From JAQBQH01 sp035607415 (GTDB lineage Bacteria; Myxococcota_A; Polyangia; Palsa-1104), in NCBI GenBank assembly GCA_035607415.1, contig DATNAQ010000093.1, positions 31,295 through 95,294 of the forward strand: DNA of 64,000 nucleotides. The letters run 5' to 3'. A program made the translations under genes and the position numbers. Shown in pieces: positions 45,126 to 54,669 of this stretch; position 1 is the stretch's first letter; each line of letters begins with the position of its first letter. The notes under the pieces were generated by a model that saw nothing but the letters and a program-made list of their open reading frames with translations, did not search any database and was not told where the DNA came from.

Positions 45126-46121
45126 CTACGGAATCGGCGCCGGGCCGGGGCAGCCGTAGAGCACGCTCACCTTCGTGCTCGCGTTCTGGGTCAGCATGTC
45201 GCAGGCGGCGCCGTGCAGCGTCACGGTGTGCGAGCTGGCGTCGTAGCTCCATCCCACCGTCGGCGACTGCGCGACCGCCGCGCCGTTCTCGGTCACCGAG
45301 ATCAGCGTCGGATCGGGCGCGTCCTGCATCATCTTGAAGTCGCACGACACGATGCCGCCGACGATGGCGTCGAACGCCTGCTTGAGCGCGGCCGGCGAGC
45401 TCGTCTGGTAGTAGTGCGTCCCGCCGGTGAGCGCGGTGTGGCCGGCGTCGGCCCACGAGTTCAGCGTCGTCGGATCGCTCGCCGTGCCGTCGCCCATGCC
45501 GATGACGTAGGTCTTCACCGACGGCGTCTGGTTGTAGAGCGTGGTGATGCGCTTGGCCACGTCGGTGTCGCTGCAATTGGGCAGGCCGTCCGTCGCCAGG
45601 ACGACGTAGTTGGCGCGCGTCGGATCGTTCAAGAGGCCCTTGCCGATCACCGTGTCGAGCGCGGCCGCCGTCGGCGTGTTGCCATTCGGCCCCTGCGCGT
45701 TGAGCTTGGTCATCACCGTCGCGCCCGCGGCCGAGGCCACCGGCACGTCGACGTTGGCGGCGGCGCAGTTGCCGTCCGACGAGAAGATGGCGGCGCCGAG
45801 CCGCATCTGGCTGTCGTAGTTGGTCACCAGGCTCGAGACCGCGGTCTTCAGGTCGCTCCACTTCGTCGTCGCCGAGCCGGACGCGACGGGATCGCCCATC
45901 GAGCCCGAGCGATCGATGACGAGCATGACGTTGGGCTCGACGCGCTGGAGCGCGAACTCCATCGCACCGCAGTTGCCGAGGTCGGGCGGATCCGGCGTCG
46001 GCGTCGGCGTCGACGGCGCCTCGGCCATGTCGGGGTTGGCTTGGGCAGCGTGGTCCTCGACGGGGGCCGAGCCCAGGCAGCCGGCGAGCGCGAACGCGAG
46101 GGCGACGACGAGCTTGTTCAT
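45126..46121 (-). CDS. VWA-domain lipoprotein
   Basis: A 331-residue lipoprotein. Signal 1-14 with Leu-Ala-Gly-Cys. A Thr/Pro linker follows, then a von Willebrand A domain (about 60-270) with the metal-binding site Val-Ile-Asp-Arg-Ser-Gly-Ser-Met-Gly, and a C-terminal beta domain with Cys pairs. Asn-Cys-Gly-Ala-Met-Glu-Phe before the VWA domain recurs as Asn-Cys-Gly-Glu-Met-Asn-Phe in the paralogue at 58.4 kb. Likely a surface binding protein. The ATG at 46121 begins the signal peptide; the frame is open upstream. Confidence 0.88.
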   Translation of the reverse strand: MNKLVVALAFALAGCLGSAPVEDHAAQANPDMAEAPSTPTPTPDPPDLGNCGAMEFALQRVEPNVMLVIDRSGSMGDPVASGSATTKWSDLKTAVSSLVTNYDSQMRLGAAIFSSDGNCAAANVDVPVASAAGATVMTKLNAQGPNGNTPTAAALDTVIGKGLLNDPTRANYVVLATDGLPNCSDTDVAKRITTLYNQTPSVKTYVIGMGDGTASDPTTLNSWADAGHTALTGGTHYYQTSSPAALKQAFDAIVGGIVSCDFKMMQDAPDPTLISVTENGAAVAQSPTVGWSYDASSHTVTLHGAACDMLTQNASTKVSVLYGCPGPAPIP

Positions 46122-46300
46122 ACGGCCTCGCATAGCGAGCGCGGTGCCACACGACGCCGCTAGCGTTTCCGCCTGGTTACGACGCTTGTCGCAGCACAAT
46201 GGAGACAGTTGACCCGAGGGAGCCAAATCGCGGGCTCGGGCCTTTTGTCCTCACCTTCCGCGGATCGAGTGGTATCCTTGTTGCTGCTCGACCCGTGCTC

Positions 46301-47776
46301 ATGCGCTCGCTCGCTCTGATCGTTGCAAGTGGGGCCGCCGTCCTCTCGGTGGCAAACCCGGCGCATGCCGCGGACTTCGTCCCCGGACGGGTGATCGTGA
46401 AGTGGCGGACGCCTGACGCCGCGAGGTTGCACGCGACGCAGCTGGTGTTCAAACGGACGATGGCGGCGAACCGCGCGCTCGTCGCGGTCGAGCCGACGCG
46501 CGAGGCGACGCTCGCTGCCGTCGAGGCCCTGCGCGCCGACCCCGACGTCGAGTACGCCGAGCCCGACTACGTGCGCACCCGCTCCGGCGATCCGATGACG
46601 CCGTCCGATCCGCTCTTCGCGCAGCAATGGGCGCTGCCCATGATCAAGGCGCCGGCGGCGTGGGGCGACGGCTTCCAGGGCTCGGGCGACATCACCGTCG
46701 CCATCATCGACACCGGCTACGTGCGCCATCCCGAGATCGCCGATCGCATCGTCGGCGGCTACGACTTCATCAGCGACCCCAACAACGCCGCCGACGGCGA
46801 CGGCCGTGACGGCGACGCCACCGACGCCGGCACCAGCGACGACACCAGCTCGGCCCTGCACGGCACGCACGTCGCCGGCATCATCGCCGCGCAGTCGAAC
46901 AACGCGATCGGCGTCGCCGGCCTCGATTGGAGCTGCCACCTCGTGATCGCGCGCGCGCTCGGCGTCACGCACGGCACCGGCGTCGACAGCGACATCTCCG
47001 ACGCCATCCGCTGGGCGGCCGGCATCCACGTCGACGGCGTGCCCGACAACCCCCACCCCGCCGACGTCATCAACATGAGCTTCGGCGGCACCGGCTACTC
47101 GCAGTCGATGCAGGACGCGGTGCACGACGCCATCAGCGCCGGCGCCATCGTCGTCGCCGCCGCCGGCAACCTCGGCATCGACGCCAAGGGCGACTCGCCC
47201 GCCGGGCTCGACGGCGTCATCACCGTCGGCGCCGTCGAGGAGTCGGGCTCGATCGCGTCCTACTCCAACTACGGCGCGGTGGTCGCGCTGATGGCGCCGG
47301 GCGGCTCGCCCGACCGCGATCCCAATTCGGGCACGCCGATGGGCGTGTTGTCGACGATCGAGATCGCCGGCTCCGGCTACACGTACACCTTCTATGCAGG
47401 CACGTCGCAGGCGGCGCCGTTCGTATCGGGCGCGGTCTCGCTCATGCGCGCGGTGCATCCGCGGCTGACCGCGGTCGAGGCCAAGCGCATCTTGCAGGCG
47501 ACCGCCGATCCGTCGGCGAAGTGCGCCAACCCCGAGGATCCGACCACCGACGGCTGCGGCGCGGGGCTGCTCGACGTCGACGCCGCGGTCACGATGGCCG
47601 CCAACGCCGACGACATCCCCGGCGATCCGCGCCTCCACAACGTCGTCCATGGCGGCTTCGGCTGCGCCGTCGCCGGCGGCCGCGCGCCGTCGTCGGGCGC
47701 GCTCGCGCTCTCCATCGTCGCCTTCGCGCTCGTCGCCTTCGCGCTCGTCGCGCGCCGCCGCCGCCGCGTGCTATAA
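46301..47776 (+). CDS. Secreted subtilisin-like serine protease with MYXO-CTERM-like tail
   Basis: A 491-residue exported protease. Signal peptide 1-23, a pro-domain of about 80 residues (Phe-Val-Pro-Gly-Arg-Val-Ile-Val-Lys start), and an S8 domain (about 110-430) with the triad Asp in Ile-Ile-Asp-Thr-Gly, His in His-Gly-Thr-His-Val-Ala-Gly and Ser in Gly-Thr-Ser-Gln-Ala-Ala-Pro; the oxyanion Asn is in Ala-Ala-Gly-Asn. The tail has Gly-Cys, a membrane helix and Arg-Arg-Arg-Arg-Arg, as in the MYXO-CTERM sorting signal, so surface attachment is expected. A TATCCT box lies about 25 bases upstream of the ATG. Confidence 0.93.
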   Translation: MRSLALIVASGAAVLSVANPAHAADFVPGRVIVKWRTPDAARLHATQLVFKRTMAANRALVAVEPTREATLAAVEALRADPDVEYAEPDYVRTRSGDPMTPSDPLFAQQWALPMIKAPAAWGDGFQGSGDITVAIIDTGYVRHPEIADRIVGGYDFISDPNNAADGDGRDGDATDAGTSDDTSSALHGTHVAGIIAAQSNNAIGVAGLDWSCHLVIARALGVTHGTGVDSDISDAIRWAAGIHVDGVPDNPHPADVINMSFGGTGYSQSMQDAVHDAISAGAIVVAAAGNLGIDAKGDSPAGLDGVITVGAVEESGSIASYSNYGAVVALMAPGGSPDRDPNSGTPMGVLSTIEIAGSGYTYTFYAGTSQAAPFVSGAVSLMRAVHPRLTAVEAKRILQATADPSAKCANPEDPTTDGCGAGLLDVDAAVTMAANADDIPGDPRLHNVVHGGFGCAVAGGRAPSSGALALSIVAFALVAFALVARRRRRVL

Positions 47777-47777
47777 A
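47772..47777 (+). promoter_or_regulatory. -10 box six bases before a GTG start
   Basis: TATAAA, overlapping the subtilase stop codon (TAA), is followed by six bases and the GTG of the ketosynthase gene. The stop of one gene thus doubles as the promoter core of the next. Confidence 0.5.
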
Positions 47778-47783
47778 ACGCGC

Positions 47784-48971
47784 GTGAGACGCGTCGCCGT
47801 CACCGGGCTCGGAGTCGTCTCGGCGCTCGGTCCCGATGTCGCATCGTTCGAGGCCGGCTTGCGCGCCGGCCGCTCGGGGATCCGTCCGCTCACGCTCTTC
47901 GACACCGCCGGCTTTCGCACCTCGCTCGCCGCGCAAGCGCCCGACCCGACGCCGCCCGTCCGCGACGCGGCGCTGGCCACCGCGTCACGCCCCGATCGCT
48001 TCGGCCTGCAGGCGGCCTTCGAGGCGGTCGCGCAGGCCGGGCTCGAACGCGCCGCGCTCGGCGACGCCGCCGTCATCTTCGGCACCGGCACCGGCGGCCT
48101 CACGTCGACGGAGGAGTTGGTCAAGGCCGGCGACGGCCCCGCGTCGCTGCTGGTCGCGCACCAGCCGGCGTCGGTGACCGATCTGGTCGCGCGCCATCTC
48201 GGCGCACACGGCCCGCGCACCACGATCATGACGGCCTGCTCGTCGTCGGCGACGGCGATCGGCTACGCCGCCGATCGCATCCGCCTCGGCCACGTCGACG
48301 TCGCGCTCGCCGGCGGCGCCGAGGGGCTCACGCGTCTGACCTACGCCGGCTTCGGCTGCTTGCGCGCGACCGCGCCCGGCGACGAGCCGTGCCGCCCGTT
48401 CGATGCCGAGCGCAAGGGGCTGACGCTCGGCGAAGGCGCCGCCGTCCTCGTGCTCGAGGAGTACGAGCGGGCGCGCGCGCGCGGCGCGACCATCTTCGCC
48501 GTCGTCGCCGGCTGGGGCATCACCGCCGACGCGCACCACATGACCGCGCCACATCCCGAAGGCGACGGCGCCGCGCGCGCCATGCAGATGGCGCTCGACG
48601 ACGCCGGGCTCGGCGCCGACGCCATCGGCTACGTCAACGCGCACGGCACCGGCACGCCGCACAACGACGCCGCCGAGACGCTGGCCATCAAGCGCGTCCT
48701 CGGCGCGCGCGCGCCCGAGGTGCCGGTGTCGAGCATCAAGTCGATGGTCGGCCACACGCTCGGCGCCGCGGGCGCCATCGAAGCGGCCGCGTCGGTGCTC
48801 TCGCTCGCGCGCGGCTTCCTGCCGCCGACGGTGCACCACCGCGCCGCCGATCCGGCGTTCGGCCTCGACTACATCCCGGGCGCTGCGCGCGACGTCGCCG
48901 TCACGGCGCTGCTGTCGAATTCGTTCGCCTTCGGCGGCAACAACACGGTCCTCGCGCTCACCCGCGCCTAG
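47784..48971 (+). CDS. FabF-type beta-ketoacyl synthase (active site intact)
   Basis: A 395-residue cytosolic condensing enzyme with the full ketosynthase set: Cys152 in Thr-Ala-Cys-Ser-Ser-Ser, His287 in Val-Asn-Ala-His-Gly-Thr-Gly-Thr, Lys319 and His324 in Ser-Ile-Lys-Ser-Met-Val-Gly-His. N-terminal Val-Thr-Gly-Leu-Gly-Val-Val-Ser matches FabF. It stands alone, without acyl carrier protein or ketoreductase genes, so it could serve fatty acid synthesis or another lipid. The GTG at 47784 gives the normal N-terminus. Compare the inactive homologue at 26.1 kb. Confidence 0.92.
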   Translation: MRRVAVTGLGVVSALGPDVASFEAGLRAGRSGIRPLTLFDTAGFRTSLAAQAPDPTPPVRDAALATASRPDRFGLQAAFEAVAQAGLERAALGDAAVIFGTGTGGLTSTEELVKAGDGPASLLVAHQPASVTDLVARHLGAHGPRTTIMTACSSSATAIGYAADRIRLGHVDVALAGGAEGLTRLTYAGFGCLRATAPGDEPCRPFDAERKGLTLGEGAAVLVLEEYERARARGATIFAVVAGWGITADAHHMTAPHPEGDGAARAMQMALDDAGLGADAIGYVNAHGTGTPHNDAAETLAIKRVLGARAPEVPVSSIKSMVGHTLGAAGAIEAAASVLSLARGFLPPTVHHRAADPAFGLDYIPGAARDVAVTALLSNSFAFGGNNTVLALTRA

Positions 48972-49127
48972 AACGCATCTCATGACCTGGGGCAGATGTG
49001 CGCGCACGCCCGGAGCGCGGCGACGAGGCGTACTCGCTGTACGGTGAGTCGCCGCGCGAGGACGTACGCGCAAAGATGCCCGCGGGCGGCGGCCGCAGCA
49101 GGCGGCAGGTCATGACATGCGTTCTAG
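48968..49127. repeat. 160-base palindromic intergenic element
   Basis: The outer arms 48968-48989 and 49106-49127 are 22-base reverse complements with one mismatch, reading CTAGAACGCAT at the outer ends. Inside, 48990-49034 and 49041-49081 form a weaker second pairing, with about 24 extra bases on the right. The left arm includes the ketosynthase stop codon. The element fills the gap between two convergent genes. It could be a large terminator hairpin, a REP-like repeat or a MITE remnant. Confidence 0.75.
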
Positions 49128-49131
49128 CGGC

Positions 49132-49887
49132 TCACACGAGCTGCGCCACCGCCGGCGGCACGATCTCGGCGACGTCGCCCTCTAGGCGCAGCGTCGCGAT
49201 CTCGTCGTGATCGGTCGCGCCGCGGTTGACGACGACGTAGGGCACGCGGCGCCGCACGGCCGCCAGCGGAATCGAGGCCGCCGGATGCACCGACAGCGTC
49301 GAGCCGAGCGCGACGACGAGATCGCAGCGCTCGGCCTCGGCGAAGCCGCGCTCGATCACGTCGGGCCGGAGCGCCTGGCCGAAGCTGATGGTCGCGCACT
49401 TGAGCCAGCCGCCGCAGCGCGCGCACGTCGGCACCTGGCGCGTCCGTTCGAACGCCGCGAACGCCGGCGCCGGCTCCGAGCGCGCCTCGCACTGCACGCA
49501 CTCGATCCACGCGTTGGTGCCGTGCAACTCGACGACGAGCGCCTCCGACGAGCCGGCCGCCTGGTGCAGCCCGTCGATGTTCTGCGTCACCACCGCCTGC
49601 ACGCGCCCGAGCTTCTCGAGCGCCACGATCGCCGCGTGCGTCGCGTTGGGCCGCGCCGCCACGAACAACGGATAGCCCTCGAGCTTGTACTCCCAGTACT
49701 CGCGCCGCTTTGCGTCCGAATTCAGGAATTCGTCGAAATAGACGGGCTGGCGCTTCTGCCAGATCCCGTTCGGCCCGCGAAAATCCGGAATTCCGGAGTT
49801 TGTCGAAATCCCCGCACCGGTGAACAGCAAGATCCGCCGCGCCCCGCGCAACAGCTCGACGAGCCGCGCGTCCGCCGGCGCGATCAT
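49132..49887 (-). CDS. Sir2-family NAD-dependent protein deacylase
   Basis: A 251-residue cytosolic sirtuin that removes acyl groups from lysine using NAD. It has Thr-Gly-Ala-Gly-Ile-Ser-Thr-Asn-Ser-Gly-Ile-Pro-Asp-Phe-Arg-Gly, Thr-Gln-Asn-Ile-Asp-Gly-Leu-His, the catalytic His in Glu-Leu-His-Gly-Thr, two zinc Cys pairs (Cys-Val-Gln-Cys and Cys-Ala-Arg-Cys) and Gly-Ser-Thr-Leu-Ser-Val-His-Pro-Ala. Its ATG shares one base with the lepB stop (TGATG), so it is the last gene of the lepA-lepB unit, an unusual partner for them. Confidence 0.94.
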   Translation of the reverse strand: MIAPADARLVELLRGARRILLFTGAGISTNSGIPDFRGPNGIWQKRQPVYFDEFLNSDAKRREYWEYKLEGYPLFVAARPNATHAAIVALEKLGRVQAVVTQNIDGLHQAAGSSEALVVELHGTNAWIECVQCEARSEPAPAFAAFERTRQVPTCARCGGWLKCATISFGQALRPDVIERGFAEAERCDLVVALGSTLSVHPAASIPLAAVRRRVPYVVVNRGATDHDEIATLRLEGDVAEIVPPAVAQLV

Positions 49888-50821
49888 CAGTGCACGAGGC
49901 TGAACATCCGCTTGACGCGAATCCCCTCGGGCTCGCCGTGCGACCACCAGATCACCATGGCCTTGCCCTTGATCAGATCGAGCGGCACGAAGCCCCACAC
50001 GCGCGAGTCCGACGAATTGTCGCGGTTGTCGCCCATCACGAACACGTGATCCTTGGGCACCGTCGTCAGCGGCGACGAGTGGGTCTCGTTGTTGGCGTCG
50101 TAGTAGGTGGTGTACGAGTTGCCGTTCACCGTCTCCTGCCACGCATCGCAGCTGCGCTCTTCCCAGCGTGCCGCGTCCTCGAGAAAGTCCCAATAGCGGC
50201 AAGGCGCGTCGATGTGCTTGCGCTGAATCGGCTTGCCGTTGACGTAGACCTGGTTCTGCCGCATCTCGACGGTGTCGCCCTCGACGGCGACGATGCGCTT
50301 GATGAAGTCCTTGTCGTGATCGAGCGGGTAGATGAACACGATCACCTCTCCGCGCTGCGGCTTTCGGTACTCCATCCCGAACTTGATGTTGGTGAACGGG
50401 ATGCGCACGCCGTAGATGAACTTGTTGACGAAGATGTGATCGCCGACCTGGAGCGTCGGGATCATCGAGCCCGACGGGATCTTGAACGCCTCGACGACGA
50501 ACGCGCGCAAGAAGAGCGCGATGAGGACGGCGATGGCGATCGACTCGGTGTACTCGCGCGCCGTCGACTTGCGCGCGAAGCCGAGGTGCGAATCGAGGAG
50601 GTCGTCGAGCGTGTTGAGCGCGCCCGGCAGCTTGTCCCAGTCGCGCGCGACCACCGCCTCCGACAGCGCGTCGATGGCCGCCTTGACCTTGGCCGACTGC
50701 TCGGCCGTCAGCCGGTGCGAATACTTCCGCAAGACGCGCCGCCCCTCGCGCAGGAGGAGCCGCGCTTCCTTGATCCCGCGATCCCGCGAGCGCCACGCCC
50801 GATAATCGTCGAGCGCTCCCA

Positions 50822-50822
<1 letters not shown>
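49887..50822 (-). CDS. lepB: Signal peptidase I
   Basis: A 311-residue membrane peptidase that cleaves signal peptides from exported proteins. One membrane helix (about 98-118) leads into the catalytic Ser in Ile-Pro-Ser-Gly-Ser-Met-Ile-Pro-Thr-Leu, the Lys in Phe-Ile-Lys-Arg-Ile-Val-Ala-Val-Glu-Gly-Asp, and the box E Met-Gly-Asp-Asn-Arg-Asp-Asn-Ser-Ser-Asp-Ser-Arg. About 95 residues of charged helices precede the membrane helix, longer than in most bacteria. The GTG start overlaps the lepA stop by one base (TAGTG). Confidence 0.95.
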
Positions 50823-52621
<1,799 letters not shown>

Positions 52622-52642
52622 GAGGAACCGCGTATCTATAGT

Positions 52643-52825
52643 CTACTTGATATCGAAAAGCGACTGCTGACCCGGCAGATGGTCGCGGTACTTTTCGAGA
52701 ACCAGCTCGATGCCCTGACGGATGTACTCGGCGACCGGGACTTTGGTTTTCGAGTTCAGCTGCTTGAGCGCAGCGTCCTGCTCGGGCGTGATGTAGACCG
52801 TCGTGGAGATCTTTTTACGGCTCAT
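52643..52825 (-). CDS. Ribbon-helix-helix DNA-binding protein
   Basis: A 60-residue regulator of the CopG/Arc type. The ribbon strand is Lys-Ile-Ser-Thr-Thr-Val-Tyr-Ile, followed by helix A (Pro-Glu-Gln-Asp-Ala-Ala-Leu-Lys) and helix B (Val-Ala-Glu-Tyr-Ile-Arg-Gln-Gly-Ile-Glu-Leu-Val-Leu). A short tail ends Pro-Gly-Gln-Gln-Ser-Leu-Phe-Asp-Ile-Lys. No toxin gene follows; lepA does. A perfect 20-base palindrome sits in its promoter and is the likely operator, so it probably represses itself and perhaps lepA-lepB. GGAG lies before the ATG. Confidence 0.9.
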   Translation of the reverse strand: MSRKKISTTVYITPEQDAALKQLNSKTKVPVAEYIRQGIELVLEKYRDHLPGQQSLFDIK

Positions 52826-52842
52826 CGGGTACTCCGAGAATA

Positions 52843-52871
52843 AACATATATGACGATACGCGTATCGTCAA
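52843..52871 (-). promoter_or_regulatory. Sigma-70 promoter of the RHH-lepA operon
   Basis: On the minus strand TTGACG (52871-52866), 17 bases, then TATGTT (52848-52843), ending 17 bases before the RHH start with GGAG in the leader. It is one of the best sigma-70 matches in the window. Confidence 0.75.
52851..52870. promoter_or_regulatory. 20-base palindromic operator
   Basis: TGACGATACGCGTATCGTCA is a perfect palindrome that covers most of the -35 box and the spacer of the promoter above. A protein bound here would block RNA polymerase. The RHH protein encoded next to it is the obvious candidate, by analogy with CopG and Arc. Confidence 0.8.
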
Positions 52872-52877
52872 ATGAGG

Positions 52878-53462
52878 CTATCTCCGGGGCTTTCGCGGCC
52901 GCGGCTCGGCGAGCCGACGGCCCAGGCTCTCGAGGAGGAGCTCCTTCCGATCGGCCGGCCAGTCTTCGACCGCCAGCCAACGATCGATCGCATCGAGCGG
53001 AACGCGATGGGTGCGCGCCACGTCGATCGCCTGCTCGAGCGTCTGCGCGTCGCCGCGCTCGAGGTGCCAGGCGAGGCGATCGAGCACGCAGTCGAGCGGC
53101 GACAGGATGCGCAGCTCGCCCGCCCTGGTCGGCAGCCGCGCCGGCTCGCGCACGTGCTTGTGCCCGATCATGACGGGCGGGTTCACGAACTGCACGAACA
53201 ACTCGGTGTCGGGATGGATGAAGTAGCTGCCCCGCTTGTGGAAGCCGAGCGCCTCCATCGCCGGGCGGCGCCGCTTGTCGTCGCGCCAGCTCACGAAGTC
53301 GAGATCGTCGGACACGAAGCGCCCGTCGCTGTAGATGCTGACGACGGCGCCGCCGACGAGGACCGGCTCGTCGTCGATGGCGGCGAGCGCGCGGCAGACC
53401 AGCGCCCCGAGCTCGGCGCGCGTGGTGCGCGGGCCGATCGTCTTGCCGCGCGTCGCCGTCAT
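52878..53462 (-). CDS. Nucleotidyltransferase-fold protein, AbiEii-like layout
   Basis: A 194-residue protein with a minimal nucleotidyltransferase core: Val-Leu-Val-Gly-Gly-Ala-Val-Val-Ser-Ile-Tyr near 34-44, then Asp-Asp-Leu-Asp-Phe-Val-Ser near 52-58 with the acidic metal pair. The rest is helical with Asp-Cys-Val-Leu-Asp-Arg-Leu-Ala. It follows a winged-helix gene by one base. This order (regulator then nucleotidyltransferase) is that of AbiE-type toxin-antitoxin pairs, but the match is structural and could instead be an orphan nucleotidyltransferase. ATG 53462 is the natural start after the upstream stop. Confidence 0.75.
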   Translation of the reverse strand: MTATRGKTIGPRTTRAELGALVCRALAAIDDEPVLVGGAVVSIYSDGRFVSDDLDFVSWRDDKRRRPAMEALGFHKRGSYFIHPDTELFVQFVNPPVMIGHKHVREPARLPTRAGELRILSPLDCVLDRLAWHLERGDAQTLEQAIDVARTHRVPLDAIDRWLAVEDWPADRKELLLESLGRRLAEPRPRKPRR

Positions 53463-53463
53463 A

Positions 53464-53793
53464 TCAGAGCCGCTTGCCGCGCGCGCGTGGGCGGCGGCGC
53501 GCCGTGTAGCGCTCGCGCTCGCGCTCGGGGTACAGCTCGAGCGCGCGACGCAGCATCGACTCGAGCTCGCGCGCGAGCGGGAAGCGCGGGTTGAAGCTGT
53601 AGAGCCGGGTGCGCCCGCGCTCGACGCCCACGAGCACGCCGCCGTCGGCGAGCCGCTTGAGCTGGTTCTGCACGCTCGACAGCGACACATCGAAGCGATC
53701 GGCCAGCTCCTGCGCGTAGCACTCGCGGTTGGCGGCGACGAAGGTCAGCACCTTGGCCGCGGTGGCGTTGCCGAAGAGGCCGTCGAGCATCAT
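53464..53793 (-). CDS. Winged helix-turn-helix regulator
   Basis: A 109-residue DNA-binding protein. The winged helix (about 10-70) reads Ala-Lys-Val-Leu-Thr-Phe-Val-Ala, Tyr-Ala-Gln-Glu-Leu-Ala, Leu-Ser-Ser-Val-Gln-Asn-Gln-Leu-Lys-Arg-Leu (recognition helix) and a wing with Gly-Arg-Thr-Arg-Leu-Tyr-Ser-Phe-Asn. The tail is Arg-rich. Two ATG codons open the gene. Three evenly spaced palindromes and a promoter lie directly upstream, so it very likely controls itself and the nucleotidyltransferase gene after it. Confidence 0.85.
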   Translation of the reverse strand: MMLDGLFGNATAAKVLTFVAANRECYAQELADRFDVSLSSVQNQLKRLADGGVLVGVERGRTRLYSFNPRFPLARELESMLRRALELYPERERERYTARRRPRARGKRL

Positions 53794-53802
53794 GACGGCG
53801 CC

Positions 53803-53830
53803 AGTGTATCACCTAAATCTTCGGTGTAAA
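53803..53830 (-). promoter_or_regulatory. Promoter of the winged-helix/nucleotidyltransferase pair
   Basis: On the minus strand TTTACA (53830-53825), 16 bases, then TACACT (53808-53803), which ends nine bases before the first ATG. The first of three operator palindromes fills the spacer. Leader only two or three bases long if normal spacing holds. Confidence 0.65.
53810..53826. promoter_or_regulatory. Operator palindrome 1 of 3
   Basis: CACCTAAATCTTCGGTG, an imperfect 17-base palindrome between the -35 and -10 boxes of the winged-helix gene. Confidence 0.75.
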
Positions 53831-53847
53831 CACCTAATCCTTAGGTG
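53831..53847. promoter_or_regulatory. Operator palindrome 2 of 3
   Basis: CACCTAATCCTTAGGTG, arms perfect (CACCTAA/TTAGGTG). It lies exactly 21 bases after the first, just upstream of the -35 box. Confidence 0.8.
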
Positions 53848-53851
53848 ATGT

Positions 53852-53868
53852 CACCGAATCTTTCGGTG
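53852..53868. promoter_or_regulatory. Operator palindrome 3 of 3
   Basis: CACCGAATCTTTCGGTG, arms perfect (CACCGAA/TTCGGTG). It lies exactly 21 bases after the second, so all three face the same side of the helix. Confidence 0.8.
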
Positions 53869-53901
53869 CCCCACGAGCTTGCCCACGCTCACCGCCCGGC
53901 G

Positions 53902-53907
53902 TACGCT
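53902..53907 (+). promoter_or_regulatory. -10 box six bases before a start
   Basis: TACGCT followed by six bases and the ATG of the lipoprotein gene at 53914. No ribosome site. Confidence 0.45.
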
Positions 53908-53913
53908 GCGCGG

Positions 53914-54669
53914 ATGCGACCCTTCGCCATCGCGTTCGTCCTCTCGCTGGCCCTCGTCGGGTGCAAGACGACCGACACCAAGCAGGAAGGCACCGCCGCC
54001 AACAAGGCCGAGCAGCCGGGCACCGGCGAGAAGGACCGCAGCCGCTGCGACACCTCGGGCAAGAAGGTCACCACCGTCGACCTCAACGCCGACGGCAAGC
54101 CCGACGTCTGGAAGTTCTACGCGTCGGTGATGGAGAACGGCGCGTCGCTCGAGGTGCTGACCTGCAAGGAGGTCGACCTCAACTTCGACGGCAAGAAGGA
54201 CGCGTACCTCTACTACGAGAACAACGGCAACGTCGCCAACGAGGAGTACGACCTCGACTTCGACGGGCACGTCGATCTCTGGGTCTATCGCCAGAACGGC
54301 AAGATCGTGCGCGAGGAGTACGACTCGAACTTCGACGGCAAGCCCGACATCTGGAAGTTCTACGAGAACGAGAAGCTGGCGCGCCTCGAGCGCTCGACGC
54401 GCAAGAACGGCAAGGTCGACGTGTGGGAGTACTACGAAGGCGGCAAGCTCGATCGCATCGGCTACGACACCACCGGCTCGGGGCAGATCGATCGGTGGGA
54501 TCGCGCGCCGGAAGAAGGGCCGCCGGCGACGGCTTCCGCAGCGCCCGCGGCGAGCGGCAGCGCCGCGACCAACACGAACGCCACCGTGCCGCAGCCGCCG
54601 ACGGCGACGCCGGAGCCGAGCGGCGCCAAGGGAACGGCCCCCGCGGCCTCTCCGTCCAAGCCCAAGTGA
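53914..54669 (+). CDS. Lipoprotein with EF-hand-like Asp/Gly repeats
   Basis: A 251-residue lipoprotein (lipobox Ala-Leu-Val-Gly-Cys at about residue 17). The body has at least five repeats of Asp-x-Asn/Asp-x-Asp-Gly-x-x-Asp-x-Trp/Tyr, such as Asp-Leu-Asn-Ala-Asp-Gly-Lys-Pro-Asp-Val-Trp, which resemble calcium-binding EF-hand or FG-GAP loops. The C-terminus is a Pro/Ala/Thr tail. Calcium binding is inferred from the loops. First gene of a three-gene chain linked by GTGA and ATGA overlaps. Confidence 0.85.
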   Translation: MRPFAIAFVLSLALVGCKTTDTKQEGTAANKAEQPGTGEKDRSRCDTSGKKVTTVDLNADGKPDVWKFYASVMENGASLEVLTCKEVDLNFDGKKDAYLYYENNGNVANEEYDLDFDGHVDLWVYRQNGKIVREEYDSNFDGKPDIWKFYENEKLARLERSTRKNGKVDVWEYYEGGKLDRIGYDTTGSGQIDRWDRAPEEGPPATASAAPAASGSAATNTNATVPQPPTATPEPSGAKGTAPAASPSKPK

